From: Gellertiella hungarica
GTDB lineage: Bacteria > Pseudomonadota > Alphaproteobacteria > Rhizobiales > Rhizobiaceae
Length of the DNA stretch: 64,000 bases
Direction of reading: 5' to 3'
Assembly: GCF_014197145.1 (NCBI RefSeq)
Contig: NZ_JACIEZ010000003.1
Location: forward strand, 186,001-250,000
Part shown: positions 28,290 through 35,694 of the stretch, in pieces
Numbering within the stretch: position 1 is the stretch's first letter
Layout: the number at the start of each line of letters is the position of its first letter
Notes under the pieces: generated by a model
What the model saw: the letters and a program-made list of their open reading frames with translations, nothing else
The model's database searches: none
What the model was told of the DNA's origin: nothing
Translations under genes and position numbers: made by a program

Positions 28290-28652
28290 TCAGCCTCCCG
28301 CTCGCAACTCGAGGCGAACAGGCTTGCCGTCAACGAAGATAGGTACCGCCGCAAGGATCTGGCGCTGCTTGCCCTGAACGACGACGAAGTCGTTCGCTCT
28401 CGGCCACAAGCCGCCTCCGTTCGGACCGGGCCACTGCGCCGGGTTGGCCTCCAAGATGGGCGAGACGGAAGCGATGATCTTGCATTGCTGCTGTGTGACC
28501 GTGCCGATAAGGACTTCTGGATCCAGGCCGCGCACGGAGGCGCGTGCGGTCACAGTTGCGTCAGGTTGACCGTTCTTGCCCTTCCTGATGAAGACAACGT
28601 CTTCGCCCTTCGAAGTCAGCATGCGGTCAAGCTTGGAGCGCTCTGGGTGCAT
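28290..28652 (-). CDS. Putative head closure / head-tail joining protein
   Basis: 120-residue protein starting MHPERSKLDRMLTSKGEDVV, one base after the connector gene's stop. It is beta-rich (VVFIRKGKNGQPDATVTARAS, DFVVVQGKQRQILAAVPIF), resembling small head-closure/adaptor proteins. Function is mainly inferred from position between the gp6-like connector and HNH-TerS, where cf-PICIs and HK97-like phages encode the closure protein. The longer upstream frame was rejected because it overlaps the connector. Confidence 0.6.
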   Translation of the reverse strand: MHPERSKLDRMLTSKGEDVVFIRKGKNGQPDATVTARASVRGLDPEVLIGTVTQQQCKIIASVSPILEANPAQWPGPNGGGLWPRANDFVVVQGKQRQILAAVPIFVDGKPVRLELRAGG

Positions 28653-28653
28653 G

Positions 28654-29271
28654 TCAGAACCCCACGCTGTCGCGGTAGCGCGCCAGCAGGCCCTGCACTT
28701 CGGGAGGTAGATCATTCCCGTTGCCCAGTCCATTGAGGCCGTAGCTCGTTGCTCCAACACCGGATGATTCCTCACTTCGGATTGAGGGGTCTCGCCTGCG
28801 GGCGAAGTAGGCCTGCTTTACAAGGAGCGTGGCCGCGCGCGTGATATCCTGCGGCAAGGTGCATCCACTCGTGTCGGGCAAGGTGAAGCCAGCCTTGTAC
28901 TGGATCACCGCGCGGCCAGCCTCCCAGAGCGTCCGGACGCCGCTCCGAGTAAGAAAGAGCGCGCCGCCATCTCCTTGCTCCAGGTCTGAGATGCTGATCG
29001 CTCGCCCATTAAGGGAGACCGACCGCACCTCTGTGACCGGGAAGCAGGAGACGACGACGCATTCGGTGGATCGTTCAATGCGGATCGTCTCGCGGTAGGT
29101 CTCTTCGGCGAACCGACGCCCGCACCATGTCTCGATTGCTGCACTGGCCTGCGCAATGAGCATCTCAATGGTCTGCATTTCCTCTGGATAGGAAACACCA
29201 AGATCTGCTGACACGGCGCCATAGCTCGCGAGGTTGCGCGACAAAGAGGGCGAGACGATCTCAAGCATCAC
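28654..29271 (-). CDS. Phage gp6-like head-tail connector protein
   Basis: 205-residue protein with the gp6-like adaptor signature: SYPEEMQTIEMLIAQASAAIETWCGRRF near the N-terminus, VTEVRSVSLNGRAI and the helical DITRAATLLVKQAYFARRRD later. It attaches to the portal ring and joins head to tail. The start overlaps the preceding gene by four bases. Its presence without a matching tail module fits an element that uses another phage's tail. Confidence 0.8.
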   Translation of the reverse strand: MMLEIVSPSLSRNLASYGAVSADLGVSYPEEMQTIEMLIAQASAAIETWCGRRFAEETYRETIRIERSTECVVVSCFPVTEVRSVSLNGRAISISDLEQGDGGALFLTRSGVRTLWEAGRAVIQYKAGFTLPDTSGCTLPQDITRAATLLVKQAYFARRRDPSIRSEESSGVGATSYGLNGLGNGNDLPPEVQGLLARYRDSVGF

Positions 29272-29657
29272 GCCACCGGTCGGCTGTTTGCGTGGCCGAG
29301 AATGGCCACCGCGCCGGCAGCAATCGAGGTGCCGCTGTTCTTTGTGAGCACGACTCGAGAGTAGCGCTTGTGTCCGCGGTAGCCGATCTTGAATGCGGCA
29401 TCCGCCGACAGCGGGTTCACCAAGTTGGAGCCGATCACGTCGCCGGCAGCTGCGTCGGTGAAATCACCATCGGTCGTGGTGTCGGATTCCTGAACCGTAA
29501 CCGTGAAATTGCCCGATCCGACGATAGCGCCCGTGCTGATTACGAAGGTCACGCTCTCGAAGCCTTTCCGGTCGATTGCGTTGCCCTTGGAGGTGGCGGC
29601 CAGGACTGCGGGAGAGAGCGCCAAGATGGCGCCAATATTCCGAACGAGATCTCGCAT
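29268..29657 (-). CDS. Phage protein of unknown function, possible capsid-associated
   Basis: 129 residues, beta-rich and threonine/serine/glycine-rich, with FVISTGAIVGSGNFTVTVQE and HKRYSRVVLTKNSGT. It lies between major capsid and connector genes, a place often used for capsid decoration or head-stabilising proteins. No specific family is recognised; the assignment is positional. Confidence 0.65.
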   Translation of the reverse strand: MRDLVRNIGAILALSPAVLAATSKGNAIDRKGFESVTFVISTGAIVGSGNFTVTVQESDTTTDGDFTDAAAGDVIGSNLVNPLSADAAFKIGYRGHKRYSRVVLTKNSGTSIAAGAVAILGHANSRPVA

Positions 29658-29669
29658 GGGTGTCCCTCC

Positions 29670-30836
29670 TTAGCTGGTGGCCATCTTGAGGCGCTTGAAC
29701 TTGGCCGGCTGGATCACGCCGCCGCCAACGCGCCGGGTAGCGTGAATGCGCGTAAGGCCGTTTGTGGCCAGGAGGTACGGGTTGACCAGGATGGAAAGCG
29801 AGAGGCGGTCGACGATCCGGTAGCCGCTGAAATCGCCGAAGATGATCGGGAAAGCATCAGAGGCGACATCCGGCATATCGGGCATTTCCACGACAGGACG
29901 GCCGAGGATGGTCTCGGGCTGGCCCGCCTGGTAGGACGGCTGCCACAGGTAGTTGCTCTGCCCGTCCTTGAGCTTGCGGATGACTCCGAGCGTGGTGCCG
30001 TTCATGGCCCAGGTGCCAGCGGACCGATACTGCGCCGGGAGCGCGTACATCATGCCGATCAGGGCATCAGCGGAAAGATTGGTCGCGTGTCCGTTGGCCA
30101 CGGAGCCAATGCCGCTGGTTGTCATGAACCCTTCCGGCTGCAGCACGCCATCGCCTTTGACGAAGGCTGCTCCCTCCTTGGCGCCGAAATCTTCGGCCAG
30201 TGCCATGCGGACTTCCGCTTCAGCCTCGCCAGCGGAGTCGGCCAGAAGCTGGTTGGAGATATCGACGAAAGTGTTGACTTCCCGGATCGGGATCTCGACC
30301 TGGCCGAACGACGGCTCCGAGCCTTCCTGCGCCTGGCCTTCGCCCTTCCACTTCGCATTCGTGATACCGGTGCGCTTGGGATAGGCGATAGAAGGCGACG
30401 AGGTCGTTCGGACAGAGGCGATAGCGCGCACGGGCGATATCAGGGTCAGATCGCGGACAAACTCCGTTGCCATCTCCTTCGGGGCGAGATAGCCGCCCTG
30501 CGTATCGCTGGAGACCGTGAGGGTCTTCAACTCGTCGGCGGGAGCGGCGTTGCCGTAGCGGAGATACGTGCCGAAGGACTTGCGCTCGGCTTCGTCAGCC
30601 TCCTTGTCAGTCTTGCCATCGCCGGCAGAAGGACGGTTCGCCTTGGTTTCGAGCGCCTTGATACGCTCGTCGAGCTTCGGATCGATGGACTTGCCTTCGA
30701 CTGCCTTCAGCCGCTCGTCCACGGTCTTGGAGAGCTCGTCGAGCGCCTTGGTGACGACGTTGACCGGGTCATCCTCTTCGCCCTTCAGGACGATCAGGGA
30801 GGCGCCGGCGAGTGCATGCTTCGCGATATGTCGCAT
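29670..30836 (-). CDS. HK97-family phage major capsid protein
   Basis: 388-residue HK97-fold capsid protein. Residues 1-100 form the coiled-coil delta/scaffold domain (ALDELSKTVDERLKAVEGK), removed by the adjacent protease. The mature part shows SSDTQGGYLAPKEMATEFVR, the E-loop region, NTFVDISNQLLADS and the C-terminal IHATRRVGGGVIQP. It is intact in length and order, so the element can plausibly make its own head. Confidence 0.93.
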   Translation of the reverse strand: MRHIAKHALAGASLIVLKGEEDDPVNVVTKALDELSKTVDERLKAVEGKSIDPKLDERIKALETKANRPSAGDGKTDKEADEAERKSFGTYLRYGNAAPADELKTLTVSSDTQGGYLAPKEMATEFVRDLTLISPVRAIASVRTTSSPSIAYPKRTGITNAKWKGEGQAQEGSEPSFGQVEIPIREVNTFVDISNQLLADSAGEAEAEVRMALAEDFGAKEGAAFVKGDGVLQPEGFMTTSGIGSVANGHATNLSADALIGMMYALPAQYRSAGTWAMNGTTLGVIRKLKDGQSNYLWQPSYQAGQPETILGRPVVEMPDMPDVASDAFPIIFGDFSGYRIVDRLSLSILVNPYLLATNGLTRIHATRRVGGGVIQPAKFKRLKMATS

Positions 30837-30839
30837 GGT

Positions 30840-31343
30840 TCAGCCTTTTGCGAGCGCCGAAGCGGCGCGGTTGAGGGATTCGGCAAGGCGCAGTGCCAAG
30901 ACCGATGATTTCGCGCTGGTAACCCGGGCGCCGGGATTCATGCCGATTGTGACGAGGCTCACCTCGAGAAGCTCAAGGTCGGATATTGTGCGGCCGCCGC
31001 CCTTTCGCGGCGCCGCTTTCTTCGAACGAAATCCGACACTCAGCCCGCGCACGGCGCCGGACTTAACGAGGGCGAAAATCTCATCGGCGCGCTTCACCTG
31101 GCCCACCAAGAGGTTCCCGGAAACCTTGAAGCCATCGGCGTCTTCGACAGCAGAGGTCCAAGTCCCGATTGGGTCGTTGAGGTCGTGGCCGAAGAGCATC
31201 GGCAATGGGAGCGACACGTTCTTGAACGCGCCTTTCTCGATCACGTCGCCGATCCGATCGGGTTTGCCGAAGGGCCAAGCAACGCCGGAAATCTCTCCGG
31301 CATCCGATGCCGCCAGTTTGGTCTCGAAGAAGAGGCGGTCCAT
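30840..31343 (-). CDS. HK97-family prohead protease
   Basis: 167-residue serine protease of the HK97 maturation family: GVAWPFGKPDRIGDVIEKGAF, catalytic His in MLFGHDLNDPIG and the Ser region GAVRGLSVGFRS, followed by ISDLELLEVSLVTIGMNPGA, which is diagnostic. It cleaves the capsid delta domain and itself during head maturation. The ATG overlaps the portal stop (TGATG). Confidence 0.92.
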   Translation of the reverse strand: MDRLFFETKLAASDAGEISGVAWPFGKPDRIGDVIEKGAFKNVSLPLPMLFGHDLNDPIGTWTSAVEDADGFKVSGNLLVGQVKRADEIFALVKSGAVRGLSVGFRSKKAAPRKGGGRTISDLELLEVSLVTIGMNPGARVTSAKSSVLALRLAESLNRAASALAKG

Positions 31344-32515
31344 CACTGCGGCTCCCTAGTCGACGACGACGGATTGATGTGCGGGTTGGCGAACTCTTCG
31401 CCTCCGGGATACGGGGGGAGGTCGAGCCAGTCGCGGCCCTCGTTAGGGTTCATGACCTTCGCGGCGATCAGGCTGGAAATAGCGGTCGCGCGAGCGCCGA
31501 GATCGGCGCGTGTGAGGTCGTCACGGTCGAAGCGTATCCGATAGATTCCTCGCTCCTCCGGAAGAAAAAGCGCCCAACGCATCGCCGCTTCAAGGCTAAG
31601 CAGCCACGGCTCAAGGGAGTAGCTCAGAAACTCCTGACCCTGCTGCTCCCCATTCGCCCAAGTGGCGCGTCCTAGTTCGTAGATCATCGACGGAGGAACA
31701 CGGAACGCGCGGCAAATTTCGAGGATCTGGAATTTTCGGTTCTCCAGAAATTGCGCGTCGGTGGAGTTCAAGGCTAGCTGCTTGAACGTGGCTCCGTCGA
31801 ACAGAAATGCCGTGCGCCCCGCACTGTCCGCGCCTTCGTGCGCGGCGCGCCAGGCTGCCTTCATTCGCGAGAATGTTTCCTTGCCCAACGGCTTCGGAGA
31901 CTCGATAACGCCGCCCGGCCTCGCTCCTCGTTCAAAAAGGTTTCGAGCGTGTTGCTCCATTGCCTTGGCGGCACCGATAGCGTCGGCAGCGAGCGAGAGA
32001 GGGCACTTCGAAAATGGGCTCCTGATGAAGATGACGTCGCTGGGTTTCTGCAGCTCGTTGTTGATCCGGAAACTTGGCTCCTGCCGGCCGTCGCCCGAGT
32101 AATCCACCTGGAAATGCGCCGTATCGTACCGAACGATTTCGCGAACCTCTCCGCCGACGCGGTTGACGAAGGCCAGCGCGCCCTTGTCGTGGCAGAGCGC
32201 GGTTGCAACGAGATCTCGGATCAGCTCGAACGTGGAAGTCCAATCGTTCGGCTGGCCAGCCAAGAGAACGGCAACGGGATGGAGGCTGTCCACGGTCCAA
32301 GCGCCGTCAACTTTCCGCTCCACACGGATGTCAAGGCTGGCAGCCGCTTCCGCGACAAGACGAACGGCCGATTGCACCGCAGGGACGCTAAGCGCCTGTG
32401 CAGCGGAAATCGTTCCGGCGCCGGATGGTGCGCCCGTCAGGATCGCGATTTCCTCGTCGGCGGGGTTGCCGAGCGATTTCGTTTCAGTTCGGGGGAAAGG
32501 CCATGGCAGCTTCAT
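31343..32515 (-). CDS. Phage portal protein
   Basis: 390-residue HK97-type portal, with VPAVQSAVRLVAEAAASLDI, PNDWTSTFELIRDLVATALCHDKGALAFV, the ADAIGAAKAMEQHARNLFERGARPGG core and FRVPPSMIYELGRATWANGEQQGQEF, characteristic of the family. It forms the dodecameric DNA channel at one capsid vertex. It is the first late gene of the head operon and is followed without gap by the protease. Confidence 0.93.
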   Translation of the reverse strand: MKLPWPFPRTETKSLGNPADEEIAILTGAPSGAGTISAAQALSVPAVQSAVRLVAEAAASLDIRVERKVDGAWTVDSLHPVAVLLAGQPNDWTSTFELIRDLVATALCHDKGALAFVNRVGGEVREIVRYDTAHFQVDYSGDGRQEPSFRINNELQKPSDVIFIRSPFSKCPLSLAADAIGAAKAMEQHARNLFERGARPGGVIESPKPLGKETFSRMKAAWRAAHEGADSAGRTAFLFDGATFKQLALNSTDAQFLENRKFQILEICRAFRVPPSMIYELGRATWANGEQQGQEFLSYSLEPWLLSLEAAMRWALFLPEERGIYRIRFDRDDLTRADLGARATAISSLIAAKVMNPNEGRDWLDLPPYPGGEEFANPHINPSSSTREPQ

Positions 32516-32624
32516 GTGTCATGGTATGGCGGATGTCGGGCTCTCAGCGTTAACGGTTAAATCTGGCAAATCATGGCTGAAAAGGGTTTGTGCTTGGAGA
32601 GTGCAGGCTGTCGGGTGTCGTTCG

Positions 32625-32879
32625 CTATCGATGCCGCCGCATGAACATCATCAGCTCGTCTTCGAAGCAGTAGTAGCGTCCGCCGAGCTGGCGGACTGGA
32701 GTGTTTTCGATCTGGAGTAGCGTGTCGCGGACAAAGTCCGCGCTCACGCCGATCCGCTGACCGATTGCGGGAAGGGTCCAAATGATGCGAGAATCGTTGC
32801 CAGCGGGGCGAGACAGTTGGGGGCTACCGCTCAAATTTTCCTCCCCGAGAAACAACCAGCGGAATATGATATCGCGCAT
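32625..32879 (-). CDS. Small HTH protein (AlpA/excisionase-like)
   Basis: 84 residues; the C-terminal two thirds (IIWTLPAIGQRIGVSADFVRDT and QLGGRYYCFEDELMMFM) resemble a MerR/AlpA-type winged helix in which the wing precedes a terminal helix. It lies immediately upstream of the portal gene and overlaps the upstream small gene by 56 bp. It may control the head operon. The N-terminal part has no features, and a shorter start cannot be excluded. Confidence 0.6.
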   Translation of the reverse strand: MRDIIFRWLFLGEENLSGSPQLSRPAGNDSRIIWTLPAIGQRIGVSADFVRDTLLQIENTPVRQLGGRYYCFEDELMMFMRRHR

Positions 32880-33126
32880 ATTCCTCGCACTTACGCTTTG
32901 CCTCGTCGGGAAGGTATTCCTGAGGCTCGCCGTCTTTACCGTCTCGGTCCACTGGAATCAAAATGTACCGACGCGCAAAACCGTCTGGGCCGATGTCACG
33001 CCTCTGGACTTTAATCCGGATCGGAGGGCCTTTGAACGGCTTGTTCGTCGGCAACATCGGCCGCTCTTTCGCCTCCGGTATCAGGCCCCATTTCGCCCGC
33101 AGCCTGTTTTCGTCATCGCTATCCAT
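32824..33126 (-). CDS. Hypothetical protein of element 1
   Basis: 100 residues starting MDSDDENRLRAKWGLIPEAK, charged, with a basic beta-rich middle (IRIKVQRRDIGPDGFARRYILIP). No family is recognised. The start at 33126 is preferred over an upstream ATG that would include the TGTCCGG repeats. It lies just downstream of that repeat cluster and may be controlled by it. Confidence 0.5.
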   Translation of the reverse strand: MDSDDENRLRAKWGLIPEAKERPMLPTNKPFKGPPIRIKVQRRDIGPDGFARRYILIPVDRDGKDGEPQEYLPDEAKRKCEEYARYHIPLVVSRGGKFER

Positions 33127-33158
33127 AGCCTGCCTCGTTCGTAGGTTTCGTTTTTGCC

Positions 33159-33242
33159 CCGGACACGAAATGTCCGGCAATGTCCGGCAATGTCCGGTCT
33201 TTGACGAGAAATGTCCGGCTGAGTGTCCGGCAAGACATGTCA
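33159..33242. repeat. TGTCCGG iteron-like cluster
   Basis: TGTCCGG occurs at 33171, 33181, 33191, 33212 and 33224, the first three in exact 10-bp phase as TGTCCGGCAA units. An inverted CCGGACA at 33159 makes a hairpin with the first copy, and a degenerate TGTCAGG follows at 33236. The cluster lies between two minus-strand early genes. Helical phasing suggests cooperative protein binding, either an origin iteron array or an operator. Confidence 0.7.
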
Positions 33243-33467
33243 GGCAGCCTTTCCACGCGTTCCCGGCCCAGGGCCGAGGCGTCTGACATCGTCCAGAACA
33301 ATCAGAATGCCCGCCTTCCGGATTGAAGGTATACCCACGACGCGGCCGGATATCGCCCTGATCATCAGGACCTCGAAAGTCAATCGAGCGTCGATGATGT
33401 TGGATTCTCCATGGGAAGCGTCCATGGCCGCCGCGTGTTCGAAAATGTCAAGCTGTTGATCTTTCAT
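33240..33467 (-). CDS. Small hypothetical protein of element 1
   Basis: 75 residues starting MKDQQLDIFEHAAAMDASHG. The core LTFEVLMIRAISGRVVGIPSIR looks like a short helical-beta unit without recognised family. It overlaps the DUF1376-like gene by 20 bp and ends at the iteron cluster, so it belongs to the early operon. Confidence 0.5.
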   Translation of the reverse strand: MKDQQLDIFEHAAAMDASHGESNIIDARLTFEVLMIRAISGRVVGIPSIRKAGILIVLDDVRRLGPGPGTRGKAA

Positions 33468-34290
33468 TTCGACGCCCCCTGTTAATGTTGTCAATGGCAG
33501 CTTTAACGATGTCTTTACTGAAGTCGGTGCCTAAAGGCATGGCCTCAAGGCTAGTTAGGAGAGCCGGCGCAATCGCCGGGTCGAAACTTGCATCGCGCAT
33601 TGCTTTTTCAACACGTTGCTTATGCCGGCGCTGAGGCGACGAACCCACATTGCGTTGTTGGGTGTCATCCACGGTTGAGCCATTAGGTTGCGCTACCTTT
33701 AGGGTAGGCGCCTCCCTTTCCGGCGGCTCACCTGGATCCCATCCTTCGAGAGGAACGGGATCAAAATCTGAGTACGGATCATAAGAAGCATCCGAGCCGG
33801 AGCGCTCCTCAAGAGCGCGCACGCGTGCGTAGGATATATTATTATCTGTATTATTAGATGACGGGTAAGACCCTGAAGGGGTCTTACCCTCTCTAATCTC
33901 CCCTTCTTTTTCTGGGATCGATTTGCATTGATTTTGCTGATTTTTTCCCCACCGCTTTCGAGAAACATTTCCATTTCTTTTGGAAATGTTTCTCGATTTC
34001 TCTTCTCGGTGCTGGGTCTCACGCTCCGCGACGTCGCACCAAAAACCACTGTCGGTGACATAGATCAGGTCCGCTTCAACAAGCGTGGAAACCATCTTTT
34101 CAAGAGTCCGCTTGTTGATCCCGCGCTGCCGCGTCATGCGCTTCAGAGCATCTTCATTCACCGGCAGCATACGCTCGATCATCGTGTCGCGGAGTTCGCG
34201 TAGAAATCCCAACGTAGCGTAATCGAGCGCAAGCTCTGCCTCCGATCTGCCATCCTCGAAAAACGTCCGGTACCATTCCCAGGTGCTCAT
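33448..34290 (-). CDS. DUF1376-like phage replication protein
   Basis: 280 residues starting MSTWEWYRTFFEDGRSEAEL. The N-terminal ~95 residues fit a DUF1376/replisome-organizer winged helix (FLRELRDTMIERMLPVNEDALKR, NKRTLEKMVSTLVEADLIYV). The middle is low-complexity and hydrophilic, and the C-terminal helical end (FDPAIAPALLTSLEAMPLGT) is reminiscent of DnaD-type tails. It probably initiates or organizes replication of the excised element. The start overlaps the zinc-ribbon gene by four bases. The central DNA (33840-34000) is notably AT-rich compared with neighbours and could include an origin. Confidence 0.65.
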   Translation of the reverse strand: MSTWEWYRTFFEDGRSEAELALDYATLGFLRELRDTMIERMLPVNEDALKRMTRQRGINKRTLEKMVSTLVEADLIYVTDSGFWCDVAERETQHREEKSRNISKRNGNVSRKRWGKNQQNQCKSIPEKEGEIREGKTPSGSYPSSNNTDNNISYARVRALEERSGSDASYDPYSDFDPVPLEGWDPGEPPEREAPTLKVAQPNGSTVDDTQQRNVGSSPQRRHKQRVEKAMRDASFDPAIAPALLTSLEAMPLGTDFSKDIVKAAIDNINRGRRNERSTA

Positions 34291-34565
34291 GCCTGGCACC
34301 TCTCGCCGCAGCGTGAGCATTTCAGGCTACGGCCGCGCCACGACGTCGGTATCGTCACCGCAGCTTTGTGCCCGCACTGGCAATGAACGAGCCGCGTGAC
34401 CTGCGCCACTGCGGCGGCCGCCTCGGCGCGCTGGTCGGCTTTCGAGGGGCGCTTCCGGGGCGGCGTCAGGCCGCCCGGAAGGCCGAAGTCGACAACGCTG
34501 TCGGTGCCCTGGCGAGCGGCGCGATCCGCCGCCCGGGCTTTCGTGAAGTCGCGGGCCCGGGCCAT
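34287..34565 (-). CDS. Small zinc-ribbon protein
   Basis: 92 residues; a basic Ala/Arg-rich N-terminal half is followed by a CxCGH-(16)-CSRCG zinc ribbon (HCQCGHKAAVTIP, LKCSRCGERCQA). It overlaps genes on both sides by one to four bases, indicating coupled translation in the early operon. Role unknown; nucleic-acid binding is likely. Confidence 0.6.
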   Translation of the reverse strand: MARARDFTKARAADRAARQGTDSVVDFGLPGGLTPPRKRPSKADQRAEAAAAVAQVTRLVHCQCGHKAAVTIPTSWRGRSLKCSRCGERCQA

Positions 34566-34888
34566 CAGGCTGCTCCTATGGCCTGCAGGCCGAGCATGTC
34601 CGGCAGACCGAGCAGCCGCTGAGCATGGTCTCTGAGGATCTCGGGAGCCTGATCTGTCAGCCCCTCGCCATCGCTTAGCAGCACCGCAACCATTGCCGCG
34701 AGATCTGCAAAGCTCTGAGGCTGGGCTTCCTGAAGCCGGTCGATGATCCCGTCGCGCTCTCGATAGAGCAGTTCCGACGGTTCCTCGAACTCGGCAACGC
34801 GCTCGATTTCTGCTGTCACGTCGGCCCAAGAGCGGATAGCATTTTCGATGCCCGTGGAGAGGGTGGTAGATGTGGTCTGAATAGTCAT
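34565..34888 (-). CDS. Hypothetical protein of element 1
   Basis: 107-residue acidic helical protein (MTIQTTSTTLSTGIENAIRS...). No family is recognised. It shares one base with the next gene and is the second gene of the minus-strand early operon. Confidence 0.55.
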   Translation of the reverse strand: MTIQTTSTTLSTGIENAIRSWADVTAEIERVAEFEEPSELLYRERDGIIDRLQEAQPQSFADLAAMVAVLLSDGEGLTDQAPEILRDHAQRLLGLPDMLGLQAIGAA

Positions 34889-34930
34889 ATTAGCCTCTTT
34901 GATGATAGGTTTTTCGTCAACGCTCGCACT

Positions 34931-35134
34931 TTATGCGCTTCCAATGCTGGCCTTGAGGCCGAGCTTTGCGGCTAACGGGGCTACCGGCACCATCAGACGT
35001 CCACCGATCTCAATGGTTTCGAAATCACCACGCTTAGCAGCGGCATATGCGGAGTTTCGGCTGATGCCGAAAAATAGGCGGCCAGCATCCACGACTGAGA
35101 TTGTCGGGCGGGCAAGGGCTTCGTCGAGAGTCAT
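34931..35134 (-). CDS. AlpA-like excisionase / small DNA-binding protein
   Basis: 67 residues starting MTLDEALARPTISVVDAGRL. The helix-turn-helix (VVDAGRLFFGISRNSAYAAA) and following strand pair (FETIEIGGRLMVPVAPLAAKL) match the excisionase/AlpA layout of small winged-helix proteins. It is divergent from the RHH-integrase pair. In PICIs and P4-like satellites such a protein activates excision and element genes. The start at 35134 avoids overlap with the inverted-repeat operator. Confidence 0.68.
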   Translation of the reverse strand: MTLDEALARPTISVVDAGRLFFGISRNSAYAAAKRGDFETIEIGGRLMVPVAPLAAKLGLKASIGSA

Positions 35135-35153
35135 CAACCGTGCTCCAGTGAAT

Positions 35154-35224
35154 ATACGTAGGTTGCGCAATATGTGTAACGCACTCCAAGACACTTGCAA
35201 CAAATTTGTGCGCAAGTTACGTAT
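35154..35224. promoter_or_regulatory. Divergent control region with long inverted repeat
   Basis: ATACGTAGGTTGCGC (35154-35168) and GCGCAAGTTACGTAT (35210-35224) are inverted repeats matching at 13 of 15 positions, separated by 41 bp. They lie between the AlpA-like gene and the RHH gene. The intervening DNA includes further GCGCAA/TTGCGC-type motifs and ACTTGCAACAAATTTGTGCGC. It probably contains the bidirectional promoter and operator of the element's switch. Confidence 0.62.
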
Positions 35225-35247
35225 GTTGTGAGAATTGAGGATAGGAT

Positions 35248-35694
35248 ATGACGAAAAGCACCGGCCCCGAAGAGCAAAAAACTGAGCGATTCAATATGTT
35301 TATGTCGCCGTCCGAGATGGAGGCAATCGATGCGTGGGCTTGGAAGAATCGGATCAGATCGAAGTCAGAAGCGGTAAGACGGCTTTGTTACATCGCACTG
35401 CAGACCGAGCCTCTGATCGATAAACTGGGGGACGCAGCCCTAGCCTACATCAAGAAATCAAACGAGCGCGACACCGACGTGGAGTTCGGAACTGCAGGGG
35501 GAGAGCAATGGCTTTTGTCCAACATTGGAGACATGTTGGACCTCTCGCTTCGGGCTGGCTTGCTCGGAGATCTTCTCAACGGAATGCGTGAGGGATCAAG
35601 TTTCGAAGACGCGATGAAAACCGCACAGCATCGCCTTTCCCAGTACCAACCTCTCATTGAGGCAGCCCAAAAAATAAAGGAGGTGCGAAAATGA
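35248..35694 (+). CDS. Ribbon-helix-helix-like regulator upstream of the integrase
   Basis: 148 residues. Residues ~13-55 (ERFNMFMSPSEMEAIDAWAWKNRIRSKSEAVRRLC) match an Arc/MetJ-type ribbon-helix-helix domain, with a longer helical C-terminal region. A GAGGA ribosome site precedes the start at 35248, and the stop overlaps the integrase start by four bases. It may repress the divergent promoter and adjust integrase expression, replacing the absent CI-like repressor; that is inference. Confidence 0.68.
   Translation: MTKSTGPEEQKTERFNMFMSPSEMEAIDAWAWKNRIRSKSEAVRRLCYIALQTEPLIDKLGDAALAYIKKSNERDTDVEFGTAGGEQWLLSNIGDMLDLSLRAGLLGDLLNGMREGSSFEDAMKTAQHRLSQYQPLIEAAQKIKEVRK

Noticed and set aside
29292-30908. 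538-residue plus-strand frame opposite the major capsid gene
   Set aside because: Antisense of clear phage structural genes.
33159-33242. CRISPR-like repeats
   Set aside because: Units are only 7-10 bp, with no spacers of constant length and no cas genes; more like iterons.
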